Below are positions 34,228 through 43,078 of a DNA stretch of 64,000 nt, piece after piece (position 1 is the first letter of the stretch; each line of letters opens with the position of its first letter). A program made the position numbers and the translations under genes. The notes below the pieces were generated by a model. The model saw only the letters and a list, made by a program, of their open reading frames with translations, had not been told where the DNA came from and ran no database searches. Source of the DNA: Planctomycetota bacterium (lineage in GTDB: Bacteria; Planctomycetota; Phycisphaerae; Phycisphaerales; UBA1924); contig JAUZRR010000015.1 of NCBI GenBank assembly GCA_030950285.1, forward strand, positions 43,480 through 107,479. The letters are read 5' to 3'.

Positions 34228-36426
34228 ATGCATCGGCTGAGCAACGGAGTCGGCACCACCACCAACAGCACCGAACCCTGGGACGCGGCGCCGCCCAAAC
34301 AACCCGCGCGCGGGAGTCACGTCCAGGACGAGTACGCCTGCGACGTCTTCAACGAACGGGAGATGCAGCAGCGGCTGCCCAAGAACGTCTTCCGCAGCTT
34401 CATGCGCACGGTCCAACTGGGCAAGAGCCTCCCCCCCGAGATCGCCGACGTGATCGCGTCGGCAATGAAGGAGTGGGCCGTCGAGAACGGCGCGACCCAC
34501 TTCACGCACTGGTTCCAGCCGCTGACCGGATCCACCGCAGAAAAACACGACAGCTTTATGACCCCCGACAATCACGGCGGCGTGATCTGCGAGTTTACCG
34601 GCGGGATGCTCGTGCAGGGCGAATCCGACGCGTCGAGCTTCCCCTCCGGCGGCCTCCGCGCCACGTTCGAGGCCCGGGGCTACACCGCCTGGGACGCGAC
34701 CAGCCCGGTCTTTCTCGTTCGCGGCCCCAACCACGTCACGCTGTGCATCCCCACCGCGTTTGTCTCATGGACCGGCGAAGCCCTCGACAAGAAGACCCCG
34801 CTGCTCCGCTCGATGGACGCGCTCTCGCAGGCCGCGATGCGTGTGCTCAAGCTGTTCGGTGCGGACGAACCGGTGAGCCGGGTCTTTGCGACAGTCGGCG
34901 CCGAGCAAGAGTACTTTCTGCTCGACAGCGATCTGTTCTACCAGCGACCCGACCTTGCCAACTGCGCGCGCACCCTCATCGGAGCCCAGCCCGCCAAGGG
35001 TCAGCAGCTCGAAGACCACTACTTCGGGTCCATCCCGCCCCGCGTGCTGGCGTATATGGCAGACTGCGAGCGCGAGCTGTACCGCTTGGGCGTTCCGATC
35101 AAGACCCGGCACAACGAGGTCGCGCCGTGCCAGTTCGAGATCGCGCCCTACTTTGAGAACGCCAACATCGCCTGCGACCACCAGATGCTGGTGATGGAGA
35201 CGCTGCGCCGGGTCGCCCCGCGCTTCGGCCTCCGCCCGATCCTGCACGAAAAACCCTTCGCCGGGATCAACGGCTCGGGCAAACACCTCAACTGGTCACT
35301 CTCGACCGACACCGGCGTCAACCTGCTCGACCCGCGTGAAGAAACGCACACAAACATGCAGTTCCTGGTCTTTCTCTGCGCTGTCATCGCGGCGGTGGAC
35401 AAGCACGCGGTGCTGCTCCGCGCCAGCGTGGCGAGTGCGGGCAACGACCACCGCTTGGGCGCCAACGAGGCGCCGCCGGCGATCATCTCGATTTTCCTGG
35501 GCGACATGCTCATGGACATCGTCGAACAGCTCGAAGCCGGCGACCCCCGCAAGACCATGAAGGGCGGCAACCTCGACCTCGGCGCCGACTCGCTGCCGTT
35601 GATCCCCCGAGACACCGGCGACCGCAACCGTACCTCGCCGTTCGCGTTCACGGGCAACAAGTTCGAGTTCCGGGCGCTGGGCTCGACCGCGGCGATCTCG
35701 TGGCCGACCACCGTGCTCAACACGATCGTCACCGAGGCGCTCCACGAACTCGCCGATCAGCTCGATCGAGGTTTCGGCACAAACCCGACCAAAGAGAAAC
35801 AAGAACAGGTTGTGCGCTCGGTGCTCTCCGCATCGATCAAAGCCCACAAGCGGGTGCTCTTCAACGGCGACGGGTACGACGACGCCTGGCAGGAAGAGGC
35901 CGCCCGCCGCGGGCTGCCCAACCTCCGCAACAGTGTGGACGCGCTGGTCGAGCTCAACAGCCCCGAGAGCGTCGAGGTGTTCCAGACGCACAAGGTGCTC
36001 AGCAAGGCCGAGCTCGACAGCCGCGCGACCATCCTCATGCAGAAGTACTGCAAGCAGATGCTCATCGAAGCCGAGACACTCCGCTCGGTGGTCCGCACCC
36101 GGGTGCTGCCCTCGGCGCTCCGGCACCAGACCGAATCGATCGAGGCGCTCGCCGCGACCGAGGCGGTCGACTTGGAGCTGCCCGAGCTGCGCGACGAGAT
36201 CGAGCGGCTGGTTGAACTCAACCGCGCCTGCCACGCGCAACTCGCGGCGCTCGATAAGGTGCTCGCCCACGAGCTGACCGACCCGATTCAGCTCGCCAAG
36301 TACATCCGCGACAACATCCGGCCGGTGATGAGCGACGTGCGAGAAGTCGCCGACGAGCTTGAGGGGCTCGTCGCCGCGGACCTGTGGACACTGCCGACCT
36401 ATCAGGAAATGCTCATCGTTCGATAA
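34228..36426 (+). CDS. glnN: Glutamine synthetase type III
   Basis: At 732 residues this is the long GSIII class, which joins ammonia and glutamate to form glutamine. The start is MHRLSNGVG, with GGAAGGGA upstream. The GSIII N-terminal domain ([20 protein letters not shown]) is followed by the catalytic barrel: [80 protein letters not shown] and [16 protein letters not shown]. The C-terminal helical region (from about residue 530) is typical of the class. No adenylylation site of the GSI type is expected. No nitrogen-control genes adjoin it. Confidence 0.94.
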   Translation: MHRLSNGVGTTTNSTEPWDAAPPKQPARGSHVQDEYACDVFNEREMQQRLPKNVFRSFMRTVQLGKSLPPEIADVIASAMKEWAVENGATHFTHWFQPLTGSTAEKHDSFMTPDNHGGVICEFTGGMLVQGESDASSFPSGGLRATFEARGYTAWDATSPVFLVRGPNHVTLCIPTAFVSWTGEALDKKTPLLRSMDALSQAAMRVLKLFGADEPVSRVFATVGAEQEYFLLDSDLFYQRPDLANCARTLIGAQPAKGQQLEDHYFGSIPPRVLAYMADCERELYRLGVPIKTRHNEVAPCQFEIAPYFENANIACDHQMLVMETLRRVAPRFGLRPILHEKPFAGINGSGKHLNWSLSTDTGVNLLDPREETHTNMQFLVFLCAVIAAVDKHAVLLRASVASAGNDHRLGANEAPPAIISIFLGDMLMDIVEQLEAGDPRKTMKGGNLDLGADSLPLIPRDTGDRNRTSPFAFTGNKFEFRALGSTAAISWPTTVLNTIVTEALHELADQLDRGFGTNPTKEKQEQVVRSVLSASIKAHKRVLFNGDGYDDAWQEEAARRGLPNLRNSVDALVELNSPESVEVFQTHKVLSKAELDSRATILMQKYCKQMLIEAETLRSVVRTRVLPSALRHQTESIEALAATEAVDLELPELRDEIERLVELNRACHAQLAALDKVLAHELTDPIQLAKYIRDNIRPVMSDVREVADELEGLVAADLWTLPTYQEMLIVR

Positions 36427-36452
36427 CCCGTACCCCATACCCACACCCCCAC

Positions 36453-36526
36453 GGCCCCGTAGCTCAGCGGTCTAGAGCTGGCGACTCATAATCGCTCGGT
36501 CCTCGGTTCGAATCCGAGCGGGGCTA
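36453..36526 (+). tRNA. tRNA-Ile2 (anticodon CAT, to be modified to lysidine)
   Basis: A full cloverleaf of 74 nt: acceptor GGCCCCG/CGGGGCT (G1-U72), D arm GCTC/GAGC, anticodon stem GGCGA/TCGCT with loop CTCATAA, T arm CTCGG-TTCGAAT-CCGAG and discriminator A. The body, especially GGCGACTCATAATCGCT, matches the ileX type of tRNA that reads AUA after TilS modification, rather than elongator or initiator Met. CCA is not encoded. Confidence 0.85.
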
Positions 36527-36546
36527 TTTCCTGATTGAATCGTGAC

Positions 36547-36593
36547 TGGCCAGAGTTGGCCGTTTTCGTGCATGCTGTGGCTCGGAGTGGCCA
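36547..36593. promoter_or_regulatory. Paired TGGC-N8-GCCA dyads upstream of the kinase/sigma-54 activator operon
   Basis: TGGCCAGAGTTGGCCG (36547-36562, one mismatch in the right arm) and TGGCTCGGAGTGGCCA (36578-36593) start exactly 31 bp apart, three helical turns. The same paired arrangement with the same 31-bp period occurs at 56094-56140. Tandem dyads of this kind are typical upstream sites for NtrC-type activators, and the operon that follows encodes one. Confidence 0.6.
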
Positions 36594-36640
36594 TTATGCA
36601 GCGGCTTGGCACGATATCGCTGCTGGGCGGGCAAGAAGTA

Positions 36641-36669
36641 TTGACACGCGGGGCTCGAAGCACCACAAT
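36641..36669 (+). promoter_or_regulatory. Candidate sigma-70-type promoter of the pseudopilin-kinase-activator operon
   Basis: A perfect -35 TTGACA and the -10 CACAAT are separated by 17 bp, about 60 bp before the ATG at 36728. CACAAT is the same -10 variant seen before the PEP-CTERM gene and glnN. Confidence 0.55.
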
Positions 36670-36727
36670 AGAACCCGTGTCGCCCAGCCCTCTCGCTTGA
36701 GCGGTCTGAACGGAGCTGCGCCTCTTC

Positions 36728-37519
36728 ATGTTTGATCGGCTCTTCAACCAACACCAGAGTGCTCGGCCCGGTGCGGTCCGCGCGTTCTCACTCGTGGAGT
36801 TGCTGGTCGTCATCGCGGTGATCGCGATGGTCATAGGGCTCTTGCTGCCGGCACTCTCCCACAGCATCTCGGCGGCGAGGCAGTTCCGTTGCCAGGTCTC
36901 GCTCCGCAGCGTTGGGTTTGACTTCGGCGTCTTTGCCGACGACACGATGCACGGCGACCGAGGCAACGACGCACGGCTCGCTCCACGGTTCAAGCTCGAG
37001 ACATTTCAGGAGTCCGAGTACGGCATCGACGAGTTCTGGCGCTGGGGCGACAAGGACCGCCACGAGTTGCCGGACGAATCGAACAACGACCCCATGCGGT
37101 GCTCCGAGGTCGACGGCTACGTCACGCTGCAGCGGGGTTCGCCCTGCCGGTCCGGCGGAGTGGGACCGGCGGAGAACGTCTCGTACACGTTCAACGGCCG
37201 GCTCGATCGCGCCCCGGCCCGCGGGTCCAACGGCTCCCGCTGGATGCAGACGACCCTGACCGACGGCGTGGTGTCAGAGCCGATGATCCCGCTCGCCTGG
37301 GATGTGGACGGCGCGACCGCCGCGGCCCGCCGGGTCACGCCTGTGTTCTCTGCGCCGATCGCCGACAGCACCAATGGTCCCTTTGCCAGCGGGTCGCTCT
37401 GGTTCCCCGCGATGCGGCACAACGGCTCGCTCAACGTGCTGTTCACCGATCAGCACGTCGAGGCCTCGAAAGACCCGCTCGGCGAGAAGAGCTGGAAGTG
37501 GGGATTCCTGCCCCGCTAG
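36728..37519 (+). CDS. Pseudopilin-like protein with type IV prepilin leader (planctomycete DUF1559-like)
   Basis: The 263-residue protein has an N-terminal methylation motif AFSLVELLVVIAVIAMVIGLLLPAL (about residues 19-43), with the conserved Glu five residues into the mature form. A soluble domain with four or five Cys follows. The end, RHNGSLNVLFTDQHVEASKDP, matches the H-X9-DG motif of planctomycete pseudopilin-like proteins except for Gln in place of Gly. A prepilin peptidase elsewhere must process it. It heads an operon with a sensor kinase and activator. A homologous pseudopilin lies in the convergent operon at 43079, so the two operons share this component. Confidence 0.85.
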   Translation: MFDRLFNQHQSARPGAVRAFSLVELLVVIAVIAMVIGLLLPALSHSISAARQFRCQVSLRSVGFDFGVFADDTMHGDRGNDARLAPRFKLETFQESEYGIDEFWRWGDKDRHELPDESNNDPMRCSEVDGYVTLQRGSPCRSGGVGPAENVSYTFNGRLDRAPARGSNGSRWMQTTLTDGVVSEPMIPLAWDVDGATAAARRVTPVFSAPIADSTNGPFASGSLWFPAMRHNGSLNVLFTDQHVEASKDPLGEKSWKWGFLPR

Positions 37520-37555
37520 GACAGACCGGCCCTGCGGCGGTACGCTCTGGATCGC

Positions 37556-39094
37556 ATGTCGCTTCACACTCGATTCTTGCTGCTGCTCGGCCTTCTCGGG
37601 GCGGCGGTCATTGCCAACATCGGGGTGACGGTCTGGACCGTCGGGCTGCTCGACCGCGAGCAGCGGCGGCCGGTCGAGCAGATCGGTTCGGCGCTGGGGG
37701 TGCTCAATGACACCAAACGCATCTTGTGGGACCAAGCCGGGGAGTTCGGGCTCTTTGTCATCCCCGGCAGGGTCGCCGAGGCAACGCCCGGCGAGGGCCG
37801 CACGTTCTCCCCGGAACGGGTGCGGAAGTTCCGCGTGCTCGGCGAGAAGGCACTGGAACGAATCTCGGATCTCGATGATATTGACGCCTCGCTGGTCCGC
37901 GCCGGGGTGAACACCGCGGCCAATCTCCGGTCCAGGATCACAAGAGTGAACTCCGGGTTCGAGACTTATCTCGACAACGGCGACGAAGCCACGTGGCAAA
38001 GCTCGCTGGGTGAGCTCTACACACTGCACGAGTTCATCGAACGGCTGGAAGCGAGGCTCATCCACGAAACCAGGCTCTCCGCAGCACACGGAGCACAGAT
38101 GCAGCAACGGCTGATGGCGACACTCATCAGCTCGATCGTCTCGGTCGTCATTGTCCTGCTCGCCGCGGCGTGGCTCTTCCGCCGGTGGGTGCTGGTCCGG
38201 GTCAGTCGCCTCGGTGTGGCGGCCGAACGCATCGGACGGGGCGAGTTCGACCACCGCGTCGAGGTGCAAGGCAACGACGAGCTGGACCGGGTCGGCCAGC
38301 AGATCAACGATATGACCCAGACCATCAAAACCATGCAGGCCGAGCGGATCGATCGCGAACGCCTGGCGGCGATCGGGGACATGGGGCGCCGGCTTGCGCA
38401 CAACATCCGCAACCCGCTCGGGGGCATCCGCTCGCTGGCCGAGCTCTCGACACTCGAGCTGGACGAGGCGAGCCCGGTCCGAGAACATCAGCAGCGGATT
38501 ATTCGAACGGTCGACCAGTTCACCCGCTGGTTACAGGACCTGCTCAGCGTGTCCAACCCGCTCGCGGTGAGCATCGCCGAGGTCGTGGTCGAGCCGTGGT
38601 TGACCGAGTTGGTCGAATCCCACCGGGCACTGGCCGAGTCACGCGGCATCACGCTGACGCTCGATACGGCCGACGCCCCGACGGCCGCCCCCTTCGACCG
38701 CGGGCACCTCGAGCACGTCGTCTCGGCGCTGATTACCAACGCGATCCAGGCGTGCAGCCGGGGGGGGGCGGTCCAAGTCAAGGCGGTCGCCGAATCGTCC
38801 GATTGGAGCTTGTCGGTCCTCGATGATGGGGCGGGAATCCAACCCGAACATTTGCAGAGTATGTTTGCGCCTTACTTTACCACCAAACCGGGCGGAACTG
38901 GCATTGGTCTTGCACAAGCAAAGAGAGTGGTGATGCAGCATGGCGGCCGAATATGGGCTGAAAACCGCGGCGAAAGCGGTTTGCCGGGCTTTGGAGCGGC
39001 ATTGCACGTCGAGTTGCCCTTGCGATCAAGGGCGAAAATGGCCATGACTGGCCAGAGCAATGAGGCGGACTGTGGCCAGAATACTCCTGCTTGA
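37556..39094 (+). CDS. Membrane sensor histidine kinase (NtrB-like transmitter)
   Basis: This 512-residue kinase has two membrane helices (about residues 7-29 and 187-208) around a helical sensor region of about 155 residues, then a HAMP domain (RVSRLGVAAERIGRGEFDHRV). The HisKA box AHNIRNPLGGIRSLAEL holds the phosphoacceptor His (about residue 281). The ATPase domain shows N-box ALITNAIQAC, G1 DDGAGIQPEH and G2 GGTGIGLAQAKRVV. The NP-L-GGI style of H-box is that of kinases that partner NtrC-type regulators, and such a regulator overlaps it by 23 bp. What it senses is unknown. The end of its gene contains TGGCCA dyads, the candidate sites of its partner. Confidence 0.92.
   Translation: MSLHTRFLLLLGLLGAAVIANIGVTVWTVGLLDREQRRPVEQIGSALGVLNDTKRILWDQAGEFGLFVIPGRVAEATPGEGRTFSPERVRKFRVLGEKALERISDLDDIDASLVRAGVNTAANLRSRITRVNSGFETYLDNGDEATWQSSLGELYTLHEFIERLEARLIHETRLSAAHGAQMQQRLMATLISSIVSVVIVLLAAAWLFRRWVLVRVSRLGVAAERIGRGEFDHRVEVQGNDELDRVGQQINDMTQTIKTMQAERIDRERLAAIGDMGRRLAHNIRNPLGGIRSLAELSTLELDEASPVREHQQRIIRTVDQFTRWLQDLLSVSNPLAVSIAEVVVEPWLTELVESHRALAESRGITLTLDTADAPTAAPFDRGHLEHVVSALITNAIQACSRGGAVQVKAVAESSDWSLSVLDDGAGIQPEHLQSMFAPYFTTKPGGTGIGLAQAKRVVMQHGGRIWAENRGESGLPGFGAALHVELPLRSRAKMAMTGQSNEADCGQNTPA
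39039..39078. promoter_or_regulatory. Internal TGGC-N8-GCCA dyad plus an extra half-site at the kinase/activator junction
   Basis: TGGCCATGACTGGCCA (39039-39054) is a full match to the dyad. A further TGGCCA follows at 39073-39078, 34 bp after the first rather than 31. The site lies inside the end of the kinase gene and the start of the activator gene, so chance or coding constraint is possible. If real it would let the activator bind near its own start. Confidence 0.35.
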
Positions 39095-40523
39095 AGACGA
39101 AGAGACGTTGCGTTTCAGCGTGAAACGTGCGCTGGAGCTGGACGGCCACGACGTCACCGAGTTTGAGAGCACAGACGCCGCACACGCCCACGTCGCCCGT
39201 ACTGAGGTTGACGCGGTCCTGACCGACGTGAATCTCGCGGACAACAGCGACGGGATCGAGTTTGCCAAAGACCTCCGAAGCCGCGGCTTTGACGGCCCGA
39301 TCGTCGTCATGACCGGGTACGCCTCGGTCGAACAGGCGGTCGCCGCGATGAAGCTCGGCGTCGACGATTACCTGCAAAAGCCGGTCGTCCTCGAAGAGGT
39401 CACCATGCTCATCGCCAGGCTCCTGGAGGCTCGCAAACTCCGCACCAGGATCACACTCTACGAACGCCTGGACAGAGCCCGCGCGGACCAGCAATCCGTG
39501 CTCGGCGAGAGTAAGGCGTGGCGCAAAACACTCGAACTCGCAGAGCGCCTGGCATCGCTCCCCATTCCCGAGCAGGTCGGACGCGGCGAGAGCCTGCCGA
39601 CCGTGCTGATCCTCGGCGAAACCGGCGTCGGCAAGGGCGTCCTCGCAAGATACATCCACGAGTGCGCGCAGCGGGGTGGAGCAACTTCCGAGACACCGCT
39701 CGTCCATGTCAACTGCACTGCGCTCCCGCCGACCCTCATCGAGTCAGAGTTGTTCGGCCATGAGAAAGGGGCGTTCACGGACGCCAAGACAGCCCGAAAG
39801 GGGCTGTTCGAGATCGCCGGCGACGGAACGATTTTCCTCGACGAGATCGGCGACATGCCGCTCGAGTTGCAAGCGAAGATATTGACGGTTGTCGAGGAAG
39901 GCCGGTACCGGCGGGTCGGCGGCACCAAAGAACATACCGTCCGCGCGCGGATCATCACCGCGACAAACGTGGACCTCGAAGAGAAGGTTCGCCAGGGGAG
40001 TTTCCGGGCGGACCTCTTCTATCGTCTCAACACATTCACCGTGAGCATCCCCCCGCTCAGGGAACGAGAGGGCGACGCGCTGCGTATCGCAACAGCGATG
40101 CTCGAACGGCTCGCCAGACAGTACGGACGCGATGAGCTGACGCTCTCCGAAGGGGCCGCCCGTTCGATTGCTGGCCACGACTGGCCGGGCAATGTCCGTG
40201 AACTTATCAACATCTTGCAACGGGCGGCGCTGCTCGCTCGGGATACCGAGATTTCCGCTTCCGATCTTGGGCTTGCCTCAGCCGGTGCGGGGCCCGGAGT
40301 CGTACCGGAGTCCGGGCAAGCCGGAGAAATACGATTCGACTTTGAATCCGGAGAATGCTCGGCAGAGAATGTCGAGCGAGAACTTATAGTGCAAGCGTTG
40401 CAGCACACCTTCGGCAACGTCTCGAAGGCGTCCAGATTGCTCGGCATGCAACGGAGCAGCCTGCGATACCGCATCGATCGGTTCGGGCTGGAAAGCATGG
40501 TCAAGGAGCTGGCAAGCAAATGA
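39072..40523 (+). CDS. NtrC-family response regulator, sigma-54-dependent activator
   Basis: From the GTG (MARILLLEDEE) it has 483 residues; an ATG at 39060 is an alternative. The receiver has Asp9, phospho-acceptor Asp52 (VLTDVNL), MTGYAS and the Lys in DDYLQKP. The AAA+ domain has Walker A LGETGVGKG, the sigma-54 contact loop ESELFGHEKGAFTDA, Walker B GTIFLDEIGDMPL, FRADLFYRLNTF and GHDWPGNVREL. The C-terminus is a Fis-type helix-turn-helix (VSKASRLLGMQRSSLRYRI). It should activate sigma-54 promoters after phosphorylation by the adjacent kinase. Likely targets here are the sigma-54 promoters at 54828 and 56016. The stop overlaps the next ATG by three bases within ATGA. Confidence 0.95.
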   Translation: MARILLLEDEETLRFSVKRALELDGHDVTEFESTDAAHAHVARTEVDAVLTDVNLADNSDGIEFAKDLRSRGFDGPIVVMTGYASVEQAVAAMKLGVDDYLQKPVVLEEVTMLIARLLEARKLRTRITLYERLDRARADQQSVLGESKAWRKTLELAERLASLPIPEQVGRGESLPTVLILGETGVGKGVLARYIHECAQRGGATSETPLVHVNCTALPPTLIESELFGHEKGAFTDAKTARKGLFEIAGDGTIFLDEIGDMPLELQAKILTVVEEGRYRRVGGTKEHTVRARIITATNVDLEEKVRQGSFRADLFYRLNTFTVSIPPLREREGDALRIATAMLERLARQYGRDELTLSEGAARSIAGHDWPGNVRELINILQRAALLARDTEISASDLGLASAGAGPGVVPESGQAGEIRFDFESGECSAENVERELIVQALQHTFGNVSKASRLLGMQRSSLRYRIDRFGLESMVKELASK

Positions 40524-41986
40524 ACGCGTTACGGTATATCTCGATTGTGGGCCTCGCGGCCGGAATGACGCTGGCTTCGAGCGACGACAACTGTACCGTG
40601 GTCTTTGACAGCCTCGGCGACGCGGTCATCCGCCGCACCGATCCCGGGAATGACGGCGCGATGCACCCCGACGCGGTGCTGCCCGATATCGTCAGCATGT
40701 CGGTCTGCGCTTGGGAATCATTTGACCCCGTGAACGACCCGTACAACGGACAGGTCGCCAATGAAAACGGCGCGCACCTCTTCCGCCTTGACATTACTTT
40801 CGACGGGCTCGTCAACCCGGCGGGGAGGGTCCTGGGTTCCAACCCCGATCCGTTCGCCTATGGACCGTCGCCGGTGATCGGCTTTCTCGACATCGACATC
40901 GACGACGACGAAGATTCGGGCGGAGAACTCGGGACGGCTGCGGAGACGCGGTATCTGGCGAACATCTCACGATTCGGGATCCACCCCGACGGCTCATGGG
41001 GCGATCGCGCCGCGAAGAGCCGTGACGATCTCGACAACAGTTTTTACACCACGCCGCAGTACGAACGGTCCGGGGCCGACTTTGCCCTCGTGCTCTGCGG
41101 CTGTTCCGACCTGATCGTCGTCAGCGAGGGCGGCGACGGCAACGGGCTCTTCGACGCCGGCGAGACCTGGATCGTCCAGGCCCGTCTGTTCGAACGTTCA
41201 CAAGGATATCTCGAAGCCAGCGCCGCGTTCGGCGGCAGCGCCTCGGGGCTCTACGACCCGCTCATCGATGTAAGGTTCTCTCACGACACCAACACCGACC
41301 AGACTCTTGTTTCTATGGTCTGGGCGCTCGACATGATGGGCGCGGCCCAACTCACCGGCCAGCCAGAACAAGCGATCGACCTCAACGTTGCAAACCACAC
41401 CAGCGTGGTCGAGGCGCTCCAGGACATCATCGACGGGGCAGATACCGGCGGGTTCAGCGGCCCCGGTTGGGACCTGGTCGAACAATGGGAGGGCGAGACC
41501 GCCGACGATTATCTTGAGCCATCGGAGTGGCGGGTCACCGGGCTGTTCGGCGCGCCATATCTCGATCGGGCGGACGGGCTGTATGTGTGGACCGACACCG
41601 CCGGGGATGACGAACTCTTTGGCGACGGCAACGGGGACGAGTTCGTGACCAGAATGGACGAAACCCTCATCCGCTTGGCGGTCTACGGTGCCGACGGCAC
41701 CGCCGACGACGCCGACGGCGTGCTCGACGGCGTGTGGACGCTCGACAACCCGGGATTCAACTTCTCGTTCTTCGATCTCGACGGCACAATGAAGATCGAG
41801 ACCCAGGACATCGCCGGCATCCGTTCGCTCGGCGACTTCAACTGGGACGGCACAGTCAATACCCAGGACTTCATCGCCTATCTCAACGCGTGGGTCGCGT
41901 CCGATGCAACCGCCGACTTCAATCTCAACCAGACCGTCGACACGATCGACTTCGTGAGCTTCCTGAACGCGTGGGTTGCGGGATAA
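40520..41986 (+). CDS. Secreted protein with dockerin-like double EF-hand C-terminus
   Basis: The start ATG overlaps the activator stop by ATGA, which fixes it well inside the longer ORF. The 488 residues begin with a weak signal sequence (LRYISIVGLAAGMTLASS). The body is acidic and Gly/Asp-rich with no catalytic motif I recognise; DIDIDDDEDSGGE and GDGNGDEFVTRMDE suggest calcium binding. The last 55 residues contain two dockerin-like EF-hands, DFNWDGTVNTQDFIAYLNAWV and DFNLNQTVDTIDFVSFLNAWV. These dockerin-like tails are common on planctomycete exported proteins. Being co-transcribed with the two-component pair suggests that it is part of the output or the sensed structure. Confidence 0.82.
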   Translation: MNALRYISIVGLAAGMTLASSDDNCTVVFDSLGDAVIRRTDPGNDGAMHPDAVLPDIVSMSVCAWESFDPVNDPYNGQVANENGAHLFRLDITFDGLVNPAGRVLGSNPDPFAYGPSPVIGFLDIDIDDDEDSGGELGTAAETRYLANISRFGIHPDGSWGDRAAKSRDDLDNSFYTTPQYERSGADFALVLCGCSDLIVVSEGGDGNGLFDAGETWIVQARLFERSQGYLEASAAFGGSASGLYDPLIDVRFSHDTNTDQTLVSMVWALDMMGAAQLTGQPEQAIDLNVANHTSVVEALQDIIDGADTGGFSGPGWDLVEQWEGETADDYLEPSEWRVTGLFGAPYLDRADGLYVWTDTAGDDELFGDGNGDEFVTRMDETLIRLAVYGADGTADDADGVLDGVWTLDNPGFNFSFFDLDGTMKIETQDIAGIRSLGDFNWDGTVNTQDFIAYLNAWVASDATADFNLNQTVDTIDFVSFLNAWVAG

Positions 41987-42097
41987 AGAGACACCACCCG
42001 CCGCACTGTTGCAACGCGACTCGCCGCAACGGGCACGGCACCCCTCATAAGTGTGACACTAGCGCCGGCGGGAGACCGGGGCGCTGCCGAAGTCTCT

Positions 42098-43039
42098 CTA
42101 GTCGTCGCTCTGCTCAACCCCGATGACTACCACGAAGTGCTCGGTCTGTACGCCATCTATGTCGTCGCCCAGGCCTACAACAAAGGTGTTCGCGGTGTCG
42201 AGACTCATAAGAGCTGCCCGGTTGGCCAGGACCAGATCCGTCGTGTCGCCGCTCGCCTCGGTTGCCATTTCCGGCCCGTTGTCGTGTTGAATGGCGTTGA
42301 GAAACCCGCCTTCGGTATACGCCTCCAGGCTTGGGTCGTCCGGTGGTGCGTGAAACGAACCGAGCACAACGATCCGTCGATGCATACCAAGATCCGAGGC
42401 AAGCCTTACAATCGCCTTTGCCTCGGCCTCACGCCAGTAGGCGAACCGATTGCCGCCCTTGTGTTCGACGATGAACAGCGTGATCGGCGTCCGCTCGCCG
42501 GGGAGCTGGACTTGGACCATCAGCGGCGAACGGCGAAACCGTATCGGCTTCCCGCTGTTTGGGTTCGGAGTGCCGCCGGCGAGGGACGGGTGCTTGCCGC
42601 CGATCTTGAGGGTTGGCCACACGCGGCTGTTGGTGATCGGAACGCGGCTGAGCACGGCGTTCTCAAGACCACGGCTGTGACCGACGTCGAGTGAAACAAT
42701 ATCGGTATAGCCGGACTCGGAAAGATATGTTTGATTGAACCAGCGGACCGCCTCAAGAGACTGCACACCCTGCAGCGCAAGAATATCGGCGTCGGACCGA
42801 CGGATCGCCTTTGCAACCGCCTCGAGGTGCGCCTCACTGGATGGACTAGGGTCCATCGGCGCGGCGAGCTCTTCGACATTAAATGTCGCCAACCGGAGCT
42901 CACCCTCGGCCCGCGCGGGGGCACCGCCGTTCCCTCGGCCGCAGCCAGTCTGCAGTGCTGTCACCGCCGACACGCACGCAGCGAGGATCATAACTCTGGC
43001 GGCCCTGGTCCATCTGTTCATTCTTCCATCTCCGGACAT
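42098..43039 (-). CDS. Endonuclease/exonuclease/phosphatase-fold exported protein with degenerate active site
   Basis: The 313 residues start with a signal segment (ARVMILAACVSAVTALQTGC) that may be a lipoprotein leader. The EEP fold can be followed from LRLATFNVEEL to the final HFVVVIG strand. Catalytic positions look lost: the metal Glu of the usual LQE is Gly (ALQGVQ), the Asp-Asn pair of GDFN is VVLGSFHA, and the final SDH reads TEH. Binding rather than hydrolysis is therefore more likely. It is the last gene of the leftward glycan operon, 40 bp after the pseudopilin. The start could also be the ATG at 43021. Confidence 0.75.
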   Translation of the reverse strand: MSGDGRMNRWTRAARVMILAACVSAVTALQTGCGRGNGGAPARAEGELRLATFNVEELAAPMDPSPSSEAHLEAVAKAIRRSDADILALQGVQSLEAVRWFNQTYLSESGYTDIVSLDVGHSRGLENAVLSRVPITNSRVWPTLKIGGKHPSLAGGTPNPNSGKPIRFRRSPLMVQVQLPGERTPITLFIVEHKGGNRFAYWREAEAKAIVRLASDLGMHRRIVVLGSFHAPPDDPSLEAYTEGGFLNAIQHDNGPEMATEASGDTTDLVLANRAALMSLDTANTFVVGLGDDIDGVQTEHFVVVIGVEQSDD

Positions 43040-43078
43040 GAGCTCTCCGTCCCGCCGGACACCCGTATCGGGTGGCGG

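Noticed and set aside
36453-36526. tRNA-Met for the CAT anticodon
   Set aside because: The stem sequences match lysidine-type tRNA-Ile2; the initiator's unpaired 1-72 and GGG/CCC anticodon stem are absent.
36606-36621. TTGGCACGATATCGCT as a sigma-54 promoter
   Set aside because: The -24 element is perfect but GG and GC are separated by nine bases, not ten, a spacing that normally abolishes activity.
40172-40187. TGGCCACGACTGGCCG, an almost complete TGGC-N8-GCCA dyad inside the activator gene
   Set aside because: It encodes the conserved GHDWPG of the NtrC-family motif, so protein constraint and codon choice explain it.
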